Shown: positions 1 through 10,696 of the stretch, one piece after another
Numbering within the stretch: position 1 is the first letter of the stretch
How the letters are laid out: every line of letters begins with the position of its first letter
NCBI GenBank assembly: GCA_023935145.1
Contig: CM043700.1
Location: forward strand, 100,916,400 to 100,980,399
Source: Bretschneidera sinensis
Lineage: Eukaryota; Streptophyta; Magnoliopsida; Brassicales; Akaniaceae
Length of the DNA stretch: 64,000 nt
Direction of reading: 5' to 3'
Translations under genes and position numbers: made by a program
The notes under the pieces: generated by a model
Told to the model about the DNA's origin: nothing
What the model saw: only the letters and a program-made list of their open reading frames with translations
The model's database searches: none

Positions 1-125
1 AATTCAATATGCATGCATCAAATGAAGATTCAAAAACAGTAAAGTCATCCATAAAAACTTCCGTGCAATTTTTAACAATGTCACCAAAAATGCTCATCAT
101 GAAACGTTGAAAAGTAGCAGGTGTA
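1..125 (-). pseudogene. Element A reverse transcriptase, catalytic part
   Basis: The minus strand reads as Ty3/gypsy RT from PATFQRF into the catalytic motif FMDD and on toward the thumb, without a stop in 125 bp. It is the direct continuation of the RT that stops at 8810: RE1 was inserted between the two halves, duplicating 5 bp (121-125 and 8810-8814). The rest of this pol lies left of the window. Both catalytic aspartates are present, but the gene is split and broken elsewhere, so it cannot be functional. Confidence 0.85.
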
Positions 126-1432
126 TGTTACGCGTTTATTTATCTAAATTAATAAGCAAATAACCGCACTCATTTTACTTGCAAGTGCATAAGGTCAACA
201 GTAGTATAGTGTGCGAATGCAAGATCATCTCCACAGGGATTGGTGAATTTCGGTTTTAGAATCAGTTTTTTAGTAAAAGAAGTTTGAAAAACAGTTGAGT
301 GTGATTTAATAATAATAAAGATATAGCGCTTTGATATCCACCACTAATCATACTTTCCCAATGTGTAATGTATCAATGCACTAGCCTTATCATGTATACC
401 TAGTGGTCGCCATCCTAAGGGCATGGTATCTACTCCTTAAGCTATTGATTTCCCTAAGCAACGAGTAAGGCATGGTATCTACTCTAACTCTTTTCTTTCT
501 TTAGGGATTCAACATGGTATCTACTGAGTTGTTCTTAAAGAAAGCATAAGGGCTATGGAAATCGACAACCATATGAGACCTAGGGTATGGTATCTACTCC
601 CAGTTTCCCATGTTGATTAACCTAAGAATCCGGTGTGGATATCTTTTGTTACTATTGTTAGACCCAAGACTGGATCATCCAAATTTATCTAACTAACCAA
701 TCCATACCACATGCATACGTTGGCCATACACATACATATGAGGAATTTAAATAAACACATACATTAATTAAGTTAAGAAACATAATAAAGGCTATTAGCA
801 AAGATAATCAATGAATAAATATATGGGAAAGCATAACTAGGGCTTCAATTGAGCCCTATAAAGTGTTAGTTACACATGCTGTCTGAGATAAACATCATAT
901 ATAAACTAAACATAAAGCGAAGAATAAACCCGAGAGAAGAGGTGTCAATTCTCTCCCAAGGCTTACAACTCCAAGCTAAGCAAAAGATAAAAGAAGTGAT
1001 CTCCAAGAAGTGATGATATGTGTGTGCTTTATAGGTGTATTTATAGGGCTTGAGTAATCTTAGAAGGCTTTGGAAACCCTAATTTCCAAAAATGCAAAAC
1101 CTCCTTTATTTCCAAAACTAGTTCTGTCGTTTTACTGTTCACACCTGTACATGTGCGCTCGATCGCAAGTGCTGCTCTCGATCCTTCTTGTGTGCGCACG
1201 ATCGCATGTGCGCTCGATCGCATGCAGTAGTGTGATCGATCACACTTTGACCAGAAGCTGCTCTAGGATTTCTAGGCTTCTTCCTTTAAGTGCTAAAACT
1301 GCTTCTTTTTCTCCAAGACCCTATAAAAACATGTAAAACACACAAATGAAGTAAAATTGACTAAATTAACATAACTAAAGACCTAAAAAATGTAAATAAA
1401 GGGGCTTAAATACGAATATTTAAGACCTATCA
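126..1432 (-). repeat. RE1 3' LTR
   Basis: Starts TGTTACGCG and ends CCTATCA on the plus strand. It aligns along its length with 7516-8809. Two indels distinguish the pair: about 35 bp present here near 317-350 are missing from the other LTR, and this copy lacks one repeat unit of about 21 bp in its word array. The U5 end (201-211) contains GTAGTATAGTG, identical to part of tRNA-Asp. Confidence 0.92.
1038..1250 (-). promoter_or_regulatory. RE1 3' LTR U3 word array and TATA box
   Basis: On the minus strand a TATAAATA box (1038-1045) is preceded by a block (1150-1246) of repeated words of the type TGCGCTCGATCGCA. One is an 18-bp perfect palindrome at 1229-1246 (AGTGTGATCGATCACACT). By position this is the U3 upstream promoter region; enhancer function is inferred. 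The same word type occurs in the LTRs of B. Confidence 0.7.
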
Positions 1433-1471
1433 CACCCCCAAACTTACATATTGCTAGTCCCTTAGCAATAT
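1433..1471 (-). other. RE1 polypurine tract and adjacent hairpin
   Basis: The minus strand reads AAGTTTGGGGGTG directly against the 3' LTR, the expected primer for plus-strand DNA synthesis. Just inside it is a perfect 9-bp stem with a 6-nt loop (ATATTGCTA/TAGCAATAT, 1448-1471). B has the equivalent hairpin with paired changes on both arms. Confidence 0.8.
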
Positions 1472-2423
1472 AAAACTGAAGACTAAAACGAAAAAAAAAA
1501 AATAACGACACATATCTTATTATGATGTGCATTCATGAGCAAGCTTAACAAATATAAACATATCTTTGCAATGAATAAGAGTTTTGAACGCAAATCACTT
1601 TCATGCGGCAGTTTAAGACATCACAAGTTTAACTTTAGTGTGTAGTGGACTAGCACATAAAAGATTAGGTTTCCAAATAATTCTAATGTGTAGTGTTTCG
1701 ATGACTTAAGATTCACTAAATTTCCTATTAGAATCAATAAAGATGGTATAGATTTTCTTCTTTTCTTTTATTTGTGAGATTTATGCCAAGTTAGTTCCCT
1801 TAAGCTTTCTATTTGACTCATGTAACGAGCATTTAGCCAATGACTCCTAAACCAGATGGTTTTAGGGCAATAGGTGTAAAGACACCCTTAAGGACTTACT
1901 AACTCGAGTAAAAAAGGCTACGAAACTAACTGGTCTCAATGCTACCAATCAGAATTTTCACCTTTTGACGTGACACTTACTGCTTACTGAGGCAAGAGGG
2001 CTAGTTACTTAGTGGAAAATTTGTTTTATTGATCATTAGGAGCATTTTTTCTTTTTGAGCACTAATAATCTTTTTCTATTTTCTTATGCCAAAATGTTAA
2101 TCTAAGAGGCCATCTGGTTCACAGTCGAGCAAAAGAAACATAAAAATCAAAATTACATGTCATACCCCACACAATTATGTGTTAATGTGCTCGTGTCAGT
2201 TCAGGTTAAACTTGTGAATCCTTAAATGCCTAAAAGTAAGTGATCTAAGTTCAAAACTTAATTATTGGCCTATATGTTCAAGGTGTTAAGCTCACTAATG
2301 AAATCAAATCATATCATTTGTTTAGACCACCCAAAATTTTATTAGAATAGAATGAACATGCATTTATCTCTAAAAGCAACAAAAAAAAAATGGGACATAA
2401 TGTGTGTGCGAGTGTGTCCCCGT
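1472..2423. other. RE1 noncoding 3' internal region
   Basis: About 950 bp with no credible ORF. It aligns in scattered words with 11984-12930 of B, for example the shared stretch around 1905-1990 against 12447-12550. It is therefore part of the element, lying between the two polypurine tracts. Nothing else is visible here. Confidence 0.65.
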
Positions 2424-2459
2424 ACCCCCAAACTTAAATTGCACATTGTCCCCAATGTG
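2424..2459 (-). other. RE1 internal polypurine tract and hairpin
   Basis: The minus strand carries AAGTTTGGGGGTA. Just upstream in sense is a 7-bp stem with a 4-nt loop (CACATTG tccc CAATGTG, 2442-2459). The same pair occurs in B, D, E and F, roughly 1-1.4 kb from the terminal polypurine tract. It resembles a central polypurine tract; that role is inferred. Confidence 0.6.
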
Positions 2460-2674
2460 TGAATAGCCTGGAAGGAGCTGACCTGGGAGATGGAGAACTA
2501 TTGGTTGGCATGGCTCGTAGCATGCCCCCAAACTTCAACAGGATGCACTCACTATGTCCTTGAAAAAGAAAGACAAACAAATATAAAATGGAAAACAAGT
2601 AAATATAAAAAGCTATAGAAAAGTAAACTATGAAATAATAAAATAAAATAAACTATTAAAAAGGATGTACTTTG

Positions 2675-2716
2675 GTGTGCCTCCCATGAGCGCTAAGTTT
2701 AACGTCTTCAGCCAGA
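2675..2716 (-). other. RE1 45-nt post-ORF motif
   Basis: The minus strand reads TCTGGCTGAAGACG, then TTAAACTTAGCGC, then TCATGGGAGGC. The motif starts 13 nt after the stop of the last ORF. The same motif follows the last ORF in B, D, E and F. Function unknown. Confidence 0.75.
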
Positions 2717-2728
2717 TATGGTACCCTC

Positions 2729-3856
2729 TCACTGTTGATCATCAGGTGGTGCAGTCGAAGAGGTACCGGGTGCCGGAGGTAGGCAATCAAGAATAGCTTT
2801 TAGCATAGTCTCCTATCGTGCAAACCGTGCCTCCAAACTATCTATGCACTGATGCACAAGTGTGGTAGCAGCAGAGACCTCACCTCGGAAGGAGGACAGC
2901 TCAACTAGAAAGTTCTAGGACTTTGTGGGTCCCATGTCCATATGGTCCACCTCTCATACTGGGCTAACTACAGGGGTCTCGATCTCCATACGATCCTCCT
3001 CAACTCTCTCAGCTGCAGGAGCAGGTGCTGGGAGTCCTCGAGGCATGTGTGAGAGGATATGTGTCCATTGAGCCTTCCCAAAGAAGGGATGCTATCACAC
3101 TGGTCCGTCGCTGGTGGTCCCCTTAATCCCTTTCTTCCTGAGTATGTAGGAGAGTAGGAACGAGAAAGGGAGGCCCCATACATTGGCCGTGGTGGTCTGA
3201 CGGCCATGAATGTGATCCCAGAATTTATGCAACTGGCTCCATATAACTGCCGGAATAGATTACCAGTGACCTCTGTGGAAGGCATATAAGGTCTGTAGAA
3301 ACTGGTCTCTCCGCTGTGTCTTGTGCCCCAATGGGCACACGTTGCGCTGAAGGATGGTGTCTATAAGCCAAAGTCGTGGAGGCAACTTTGATCGGCTTGC
3401 TGCATTGTTGTGCCTATCAGCGTAATGGCTAGTGCACATGTCCTCAATGATCTCAGACAGGGTAAAGGACTCCGGCTGCTCCTCGATATTGGTGTCCTCT
3501 GGAGGGGACTCGTTAGAGCAATGAAGAGCAGCGGCTATATCGACACTAGTCACCTCTACTGGTGTGCCCTGGACTGAAGAAGTTAATACTCCAGGTCTGC
3601 TGCAGTCAAAGAGTAGGCTCGCATAGAACTAGACTACAAGCTAGGTATATGCAGTCGAGCAAACCAGCTTGAAAAGCATCTTCAACCCTGGATGTCTAAA
3701 TGCTTGGATGGCCCATTGAGTGGCGTCCATGTGTTTGAAGACGTCATCTATGGCAAAAGTAGTCTCAAATAATAGCTCTTGTTGCTCGATGCTGGGCCGG
3801 GATGACGGGGCATAGCTGCTTGAAGCACGAAAAGTGGAGGCAGATGGTTTGGACAT
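2729..3856 (-). pseudogene. RE1 extra ORF, putative plant transposon protein domain
   Basis: From the ATG at 3854-3856 one frame runs about 375 codons to a TGA at 2729-2731, ending beside the 45-nt motif. It is broken by about eight in-frame stops but no frameshift. The N-terminus is Ser-rich. The middle carries FYASL, then QGTPVEVTSV, then a segment VWGLPFSFLLSYILRKKGIKG-like in character with HKFWDHIHG before it. The C-terminus has heptad-like spacing (LVELSSF, IDSLEARFA) and a Pro-rich tail. The same layout occurs in the extra ORFs of C3 and C2. This fits the plant-transposon-associated domain seen in env-like ORFs of Tat/Athila elements and Sireviruses. Function unknown; no signal peptide or clear transmembrane segment was seen. 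Confidence 0.6.
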
Positions 3857-3880
3857 GCTGCTACTAGTTTCTGCCAGATT

Positions 3881-4511
3881 TGCGCTCAATCGTAGAAATG
3901 TTCGTTTGATCGCACTTAGATCTTGCTCTCGATCGTACACGGTCAGGCTTTTCCTCGAATAGATTGTGAGCGACAAAAGACCAAGCTATGGTCTTGTGGT
4001 TTTGGATGTGTTCCTAACCTCCTACAAACATAAAAATACCCAATCACACACATGATAACACATATATAGAATGAAAAATGGAATTTAATATAGTAAGAAC
4101 CATGTGTTAGATCAAAGTGGGTTACCTTGGATTGTAAAAATATAATGGATGTGCGATAGGGAAGAGGATATGGTCGTGACAGTGGCGATAATGGTGGTTA
4201 ACAGTGATGGGGGTGATGGAGTGGTGATTGGTGATGGTGGAGATGGAGTGGTGATTGGTGATGGTGGAGATGGAGTGGTGATTGGTGATGGTGGAGATGG
4301 AGTGTTGTGATGCTAGAGTCGAGAGTGGGAACGTGAGAGTGATGAGAGTGCAAGTGAGTGAGTATGTGTGCAGAGAGGGTAAGTGAGTAAGCGTGAATGA
4401 AATTTTTAAATTTATCACTAAACTGTCTACCACAAGTGCACTCGATCGTACATGGAGTGCGATTGATCGTACTTTTACGCTCGAGCACATTGAATGGTGC
4501 GCTTGATCTCA
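3881..4511 (-). promoter_or_regulatory. RE1 internal word arrays upstream of the extra ORF
   Basis: Two clusters of the same CGATCG-type word as in the RE1 U3 lie upstream of the extra ORF in sense. The first is four units at 4437-4511 (for example GTGCACTCGATCGTA). The second is three units at 3881-3937, 25-81 nt before the ATG. TATA-like sequences lie between them (TATATTAA at 4085-4092, TATATA near 4062-4068), but the stretch is AT-rich so these are weak. An internal promoter is an inference. Confidence 0.45.
4218..4304. repeat. 27-bp minisatellite in RE1
   Basis: Three perfect copies of a 27-bp unit starting GGAGTGGTGATTGGTGATGG (4218-4244, 4245-4271, 4272-4298) plus a partial fourth. 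On the minus strand it would encode a 9-residue His-rich repeat, but no conserved protein surrounds it. It lies in the part of RE1 where RT and integrase would be expected. Confidence 0.9.
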
Positions 4512-4674
4512 AGCAGTGTGCATGGGCAAAAATGAAAACTTACCGCAGCTGAAAAATAGGAACAATACAACCTTATCATGCGTTAGTGGCCTCAGTACCA
4601 CTAACCTCAATAGAGATGCTTGAGCTGTATGGGTAATCGAAACGAACTTGCTCAAGCACTCTCATGCTACAGTG

Positions 4675-7389
4675 CTAGTTGGTTGGAAGGAAGCACATAG
4701 AACCCACATCAGGTGGTTCAAGTGCTCTTGGTAGTTGCTTCATCTCTAATTTTGATGCCTGGTCAACAAAATAAGGAAAGGTAGCATTAGTAAATGCAGG
4801 AGGTTCAATTCGAAGAACATATTTACTTGAAGGCTTTGGTGTGTTCTTGAAAAGGTGCACAGCTTTATTGACGTCTTTAATCACATTCACCTCCTCCGGC
4901 CTAATGTCCACTCTTGTGTCTTCATGGTTGGGGATGGTCTCCCATTGAACAGTGTGATGGACCTGAGAAACTTTCTCAACAATACCTTACATGAAACTCA
5001 CATTAGAATATTCATTATCCTCATTGGTTGATTTTAATGTATTAAATATTTTAAATTCCATCTCCTTATTATTTACTTTCATAGTGACAATGCCCCTTTT
5101 TACACTAATAGTAGTGTCAGCAGTTATTGTAAAGGGGCGTCCTAGGATGATGGGGAGAGGTAATGGTAGAGTACATTCTTCCATATCTAATACTATAAAA
5201 TCAGCAAGTATAATGAATTTACCTACTTTTACCAACACATCTTCAAGGATACCTCTTAGTCTTTTGATGCTTCTATCAGCCAATTGCAAAGTGACGGAGG
5301 TTGGTTGAAGCTCTCCCAAACTTAGTGTCTGATATACACTGTATGGCAACAGGTTGACACTTGCTCCTAGATCAAATAGTGCATGCTCAAACAGCTGGTC
5401 ACCTAGTCTGCAAGTAATAGTGAAACTACCCGGATCTTTTAGTTTAAGAGGTAATTTTCTTAAAAGCACAACACTTACCTCTTCGGTTAAGGCTACCGTC
5501 TCATGTTCCTGAAACTTCCTTTTGTTAGTGCAATAATCTTTCAGAAATTTAGCATATGCAGGTATTTGTTTGATTGCATCTAACAGAGGAATGTTAATTT
5601 CAACTTTCCACAAGGTTTCAAAAATATCAATCAGTTTACTATCTTTCTTTTGTTTTACTAACCTTTGCGGGAAGGGTGGAGCATTCACCTTCTCCATTTC
5701 ACTTACCTTTGACACCGATGGTTTCTCTTTGGATGCTGTTGCAGATTCATCAAACTCTATCACCTTACCATTTCTCAAGGTTGTCATAGCATTCAATTGG
5801 TGGTGTCCTCTTGGGTTAGGTACTGATTGGGCGGGGAGTTCTCCTTGCTTTCTACTGCTCAGTTCCTTAGCCAATTTCCCCATTTGTACCTCTAATCCTT
5901 GAATTGCTTGATCATGTTTCATTGTGGTTTGTCTCATTTCGGTCTGAAATTTCCTTGTTTCTTCCATGAACTAACTTTGTAAGGTCATCAATTGTTGTTG
6001 TTGGGTTGCTAATTGCTTCACAAGACTCTCGAGGTCGCTCTTCTTTGGTTCAGGAACAGATTGGGCTGCTGGTTGGAAGTTTCTATGTTGTCCTTGACTG
6101 TTCTGATTGTTGCTCCACAAGAAATTTGGGTAGTTTCGCCATCCAGGGTTGTAAGTGTTGGCATATGGGTTATTCTTCAGCGGATAGTTGCTAGGTCCCA
6201 CATAATTTGCTTATTCCGGATCTGCAGATGAGTATAAAGGACAAGTATCAGTATTATGGTCGAACTGGGAACATATCGCACATACCTGGAGTGGGGTAGT
6301 CGGTAGGCTAGATGAGGAATTTTGAGCAGCCATGGCTTTAACCAACAGGTCTAGTTTCCTTTCCATAGCAGCTATTTGAGGAGAATATCCTCCATTCAGA
6401 TTTACCTCATACACGCCCTTACCCTTAGTCATATGTCTACCTCGAGAGAAGAACTGCTGAGTGTGTTCGCTGAGGGTTTCGAAGAGCTCCATAGCTTCTT
6501 TGCTGCTTTTCTCCGTCAACACTCCTCCACAACCTGAATCAACAATACTTTTGTTAGTATCATTCAAACCTTCATAAAAAGCTTGTACCAGTTCATCTTG
6601 GGACAGGTTATGATGTAGGCATTTGAGTAGCAGCTCGTTGAAGTGTCCCCACACTTCGAAGAAGAGGTCCTCATCCATTTGTTGGAAGGACTGAATCTCT
6701 TTCCTCATCTTTCTCGTCTTTTGGGCTGGGAAAAACTTCTTTAGGAATTTGCTAGCCAATTCCTCCCAAGTATGGATAGAAACTGCAGGCAAAGAATTGT
6801 ACCACCGTTTAGCATTATCTTTTAAGGAAAAAGGGAACAGAATTAACCTTATTCGTTCTTGGTCTAGTCCTCGGATGTGCTGGAACTTGCAAAGGTCGAA
6901 AAACTCCCGAAGGTGCAGGTGTGGATCCTCATTAGGTGTACCCCTAAAGTGAGTCAAGGCACTCAAGATTTGTGGAGATATGTAATAGTTGCCTTCTGCC
7001 TCCGGTTGATAAGCGATACATGATGGTTGATCAAGGTTCCGTGAAATGAAGGATTGCTTCATTGGTACTCGTGCAGGTGATTGTTGGTTCAAGTTGTTCC
7101 GCCATTGGTGCTTCGTTCTCGAATTCTGCTTCGTTCTCCTCAAAGTTGTTCCTAAGCCTTTGTCGGATGGTCTGCTCAAGCTCGGGATCGAGGGGAAAAA
7201 ATGTTGGATGTCGGGATCAAAGTCCGTGCATAAATCAGGTAAACCAGCTTCAGTGCAGCAGTTTAACTCTGCTGCTCGGGTAGCTCTATGCCCTAATTGC
7301 GCTCGATCGCACAGAAGGCTGCGATCGATCGCAAATATCACATAAAGTTCTGTTAGGGTTTGATGTGCCTGAAACAGAAGAAAAATCAA
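4675..7389 (-). pseudogene. gag-PR: RE1 gag-protease polyprotein
   Basis: One frame runs about 905 codons and is interrupted by stops near 6210, 5970 and 4986; at least the first two fit C-to-T changes at Gln codons. Gag has a retrotransposon capsid domain (DPHLHLREF, LILFPFSLKDNAKRWYNSL, FFPAQKTRKMRKEI). A C-X2-C-X4-H-X4-C zinc knuckle (CAICSQFDHNTDTC) lies at residues 370-383. The aspartic protease follows with [10 protein letters not shown] and the flap/end region ILGRPF. After protease the frame ends in KLEMKQLPRALEPP, a normal PR-RT linker, and stops. The true start is probably downstream of 7389, because the first 40 codons run through leader sequence with a palindrome pair. Confidence 0.85.
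7298..7333 (-). repeat. Palindromic word pair in the RE1 leader
   Basis: Two units of the RE1 word lie near the upstream end of the gag frame: a near-palindrome at about 7298-7312 and a perfect 14-bp palindrome TGCGATCGATCGCA at 7320-7333. This is a fourth location of the word within the same element. Confidence 0.7.
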
Positions 7390-7492
7390 TTAGGGTTTGA
7401 TAAAAATAAAGATGATTAAAGATTTTTAGAAAAATACGAATAACGATGATTAAACTAAACGAAATTAATTCTAAAAGGAAATTTAGCGCAAA

Positions 7493-7509
7493 CCCCGGCA
7501 ACGACACCA
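7493..7509 (-). other. RE1 primer binding site (tRNA-Asp type)
   Basis: The plus strand reads CCCCGGCAACGACACCA, matching the 3' end of plant tRNA-Asp (TCCCCGGCAACGGCGCCA, recalled) except for two internal changes. It lies 6 nt inside the 5' LTR and sets the element's direction as minus. Confidence 0.8.
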
Positions 7510-7515
7510 AAAACT

Positions 7516-8809
7516 TGTTGCGCGTTTATTTACCTAAATTAATAAGCAAATAACCGCACTCATTTTACTTGCAAGTGCACAAGGTCAACAATAGTATAGT
7601 GTGCGAATGCAAGATCATCTCCACAGGGATTGGTGAATTTCGGTTTTAGAATCAGTTTTTTAGTAAAAAAAGTTTGAAAAATAGTTGAGTGTGATTTAAT
7701 AATAATACTTTCCCAATGTGTAATGTATCAATGCACTAGCTTTATCATGTATACCTAATGGTCGCCAACCTAAGGGCATGGTATCTACACCTTAAGCTAT
7801 TGATTTCCCTAAGCAACGAGTTAGGCATGGTATCTACTCTAACTCTTTTCTTTCTTTAGGGATTCAGCATGGTATCTACTGAGTTGTTCCTAAAGAAAGC
7901 ATAAGGGCTGTCGAAATCGGCAACCACATAAGACCTAGGGCATGGTATCTACTCCTGGTTTCCCATGTTGATTAACCCAAGAATTCGGTGTGGATATCTT
8001 TTGTTACTATTGTTAGACCCAGGACTCGGTCATCCAAATTGATCTAACTAACCAATCCATACCACATGCATACGTTGGCCATACACATACATATGAGGAA
8101 TTTAAATAAACACAGGCATTAATCAAGTTAAGCAACATAATAAAGGCTATTGGCAAAGATAATCAATGAATAAATATATGGGAAAGCATAACTAGGGCTT
8201 CAATCAAGCCCTATAAAGAGTTAGTTACACTTGCTGTCTGAGATAAACATCATATATAAACTAAACATAAAGGGAAGAATAAACCCGAGAGAAGAGGCGT
8301 CAATTCTCTCCCAAGGCTTACAACTCTAAGCTAAGCAAAAGAAAAAAGAAGTGGTCTCCAAGAAGTGATGATTTATGTGTGCTTTACAGGTGTATTTATA
8401 GGGCTTGAGTAATCCTAGAAGGCTCTGGAAACCCTAATTTCCAAAAATGTAAAACCTCCTCTATTTCCAAAACTGGTTCTGCCGTTTTACTGTTCACGCC
8501 CGTATATGTGCGCTCGATCGCATACGTCTTGCGCTCGATCGCAAGTGCTGCATTCGATCCTTCTTGTGTGCGCACTATCGCATGTGCGCTCGATCGCATG
8601 CAGTAGTGTGATCGATCGCACTTTGACCAGAAGCTGCTCTAGGATTTCCAGGCTTCTTCCTTTAAGTGCCAAAACTACTTCTTTTTCTCCAAGACCCTAT
8701 AAAAACATGTAAAACACATAAATGAAGTAAAATGGACTAAATTAACATAACTAAGGACCTAACAAATGTAAATAAGAGGGCTTAAATATGAATATTTAAG
8801 CACCTATCA
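7516..8809 (-). repeat. RE1 5' LTR
   Basis: A 1,294-bp LTR starting TGTTGCGCG and ending CACCTATCA on the plus strand. It differs from the 3' LTR by point changes, a deletion of about 35 bp and an extra unit of about 21 bp in the word array. Confidence 0.92.
8393..8625 (-). promoter_or_regulatory. RE1 5' LTR U3 word array and TATA box
   Basis: TATAAATA on the minus strand (8393-8400) is preceded by CGATCG-type words at 8508-8622. The block holds one more unit than the 3' LTR (GTCTTGCGCTCGATCG region). The 18-bp palindrome of the other LTR is reduced here by a point change. Confidence 0.7.
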
Positions 8810-10696
8810 GTGCATTACACAATCCAAATTGCATTCTACGAAAAGCATAAGTACCAAAAGGACAAGTAAAAGTGGTTTTATCCTGGTCTTCTAATGCAAT
8901 TTCAATTTGATAATAATTAGAATAACCATCTAAGAAACAATAAAAAGGATGGCTAGCTACATGCTCAAGAATTTGGTTGATAAAAGGGAGTGGGAAATGG
9001 TCTTTTCGGGTGGCAGCATTCAATTTTCTATAATCAATGCACATTCACCACCCAGTCACAAGTTTTGTAGGGACTAACTCTTCTAGGTCATTTTTCACCA
9101 CAGTGACACCGGAATTTTTAGGAACGACTTGTGTAGGGCTTACCCATTTGCTATCAGTTATGGTTTATATAATTCCTGCATCTAGTAGTTTTAACACTTC
9201 ATTTTTCACTACTTCTTTCATAGTGGGGTTAAGCCTACGCTGAGGGACTCTACGAGGGCTAGTTCCTTCATCCAAATTTATCTTATGAGAACAGATCAGG
9301 GGACTAATACCTTTTAAATCAACCATGCTCTAACCTAAGGCTGATTTATGTTTATTTAGGGTCGGAATTAATTTCTCACCTTGAGACTCAGACAATTCAG
9401 ATGAGATAATAATAGGAAAAGTATCACCTGGACTGAGGAAAACATGCTTTAAACCCTTAGATAGTGGCTTCAATTCGACTTTGGGCGCTTGCACACTTGA
9501 GGGGATTTGTTTCTTGCTTCTTTCAAGCAACTCCTCAAACTTCGGTTGCCATGCCCGAGTGCCATAATCCTGAGATTTATCAAAAATAGCACAAATATCA
9601 ATTACATCAAATTTATCATTAATATAATCAAACTTAGAATTTACAAGAAAATACTTAAGAGGGTCAAAATCATGAGCTATAGAAACTCCCTTATCGATGA
9701 GTGACTCAATCATGTATAATTGGTGGTTCTCGTCCTCATCTTCGGGCTGTTTTGCAACACTGAAGATGTTCACCTCGAGAGTCATGTTTCCAAAGGACAG
9801 CTTCATGAGTCCATTCCTGCAATTAATAAGAGCATTTGTTGTAGCAAGGAAAGGTCTACCCAAAATTAAAGGAATTTTAGAGTTAGTGTCAACAGCAAAA
9901 GTAGTATCAAGGATCAGGAAATCAACAGGATAATAAAATTTATTAATTTGAATTAGAACATCTTCTACCACACCCCGGGGGACTTTGACTAACGGTCAGC
10001 CAATTACAATACCACAGTAGTTGGTTTAATTTCCCCCAAACTCAGCTGTAAATAAATAGAAAATGGCATCAGATTTACACTAGCTCCTAAATCTAGCAAT
10101 GCTTGTTCAACCTCATGATTTCCAATGCTACATGCAATGGTTGGATAGCCAGGATCTTTGTATTTGGGGGGAATCCTTTGCTCAATTAAAGCACTAACTT
10201 ACTCTATTAGGAATGTTGGTTTCTTTACAAGGTGCTTCCTCTTAATTGTACACAAATCCTTGAGAAATTTAGCATAAGTAGGAACTTGTTTAATCACATG
10301 CAAAAGAAGAAGATTAAGTTTTACTTACCTTAGGTTCTTCAGGATTTCATTGTTTAGGTCCAGGTTTTTCTTGTTTGATTTTAAGCCTTGAGGGAATGGT
10401 GCCTTAACAGGGCTCTTGGTAACCTTAGGGTCCTTGGGCAGCTCGGCATCACTACTACTTTGACCCTTTTCCACATCCTCTGATTTGTTCGTTGTTGGGA
10501 TGTGTAATGACTTACCACTTCTTATCACAATGGCATTTACATCTTTCAGATTTTCTTATGCCATGTGTTGACCATCGGGTGTGGACTGAGCTTGGGAAGG
10601 GAACTTACCTCTCTTATTCACACTCAAGGAGCCCATAAGTTTGGTCACTTGGCTCTTTATTTCCTTATTCTCTTCAATAACCTATGTGATTAATCC
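8810..10696 (-). pseudogene. Element A gag end, protease and RT start
   Basis: Read on the minus strand from 10696 down: a gag C-terminal linker (IPTTNKSEDV), protease with an intact ALLDLGASVNLM active-site region near 10090-10130, the flap/end motif LILGRPFLA (near 9860), a PR-RT linker, then RT from DSKWVSP through CIDYRKLN and CPFGTYAFRRM to the RE1 insertion. Several stops are present, including one just before the CIDYRKLN block. The gag portion is cut at 10696 by B. The sequence resembles D, E and F rather than B, so A may represent the coding partner of the D/E/F group. Confidence 0.8.

Larger units (their letters stand above)
121..8814 (-). mobile_element. RE1, Ty3/gypsy element with gag-PR and extra ORF but no RT/IN
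   Basis: Two 1.3-kb LTRs (126-1432, 7516-8809) with TG..CA ends flank 6.1 kb of internal DNA. The TSD is gtgta/gtgca with one mismatch. A degenerate tRNA-Asp primer site next to the right-hand LTR sets the orientation as minus. Order in the sense direction: 5' LTR, PBS, gag-protease, an extra ORF, a 45-nt motif, internal polypurine tract, terminal polypurine tract, 3' LTR. I find no RT, RNase H or integrase between protease and the extra ORF, so it is probably mobilised in trans. It sits inside the RT of element A. Confidence 0.92.

Noticed and set aside
2968..3285. 105-codon minus-strand ORF
   Set aside because: It is a different frame over the extra ORF of RE1. The homologous frame is the one running 3856-2729 with stops.
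4122..4512. His-rich ORFs with a 9-residue repeat
   Set aside because: They come from the 27-bp minisatellite, and two overlapping frames show the same repeat.
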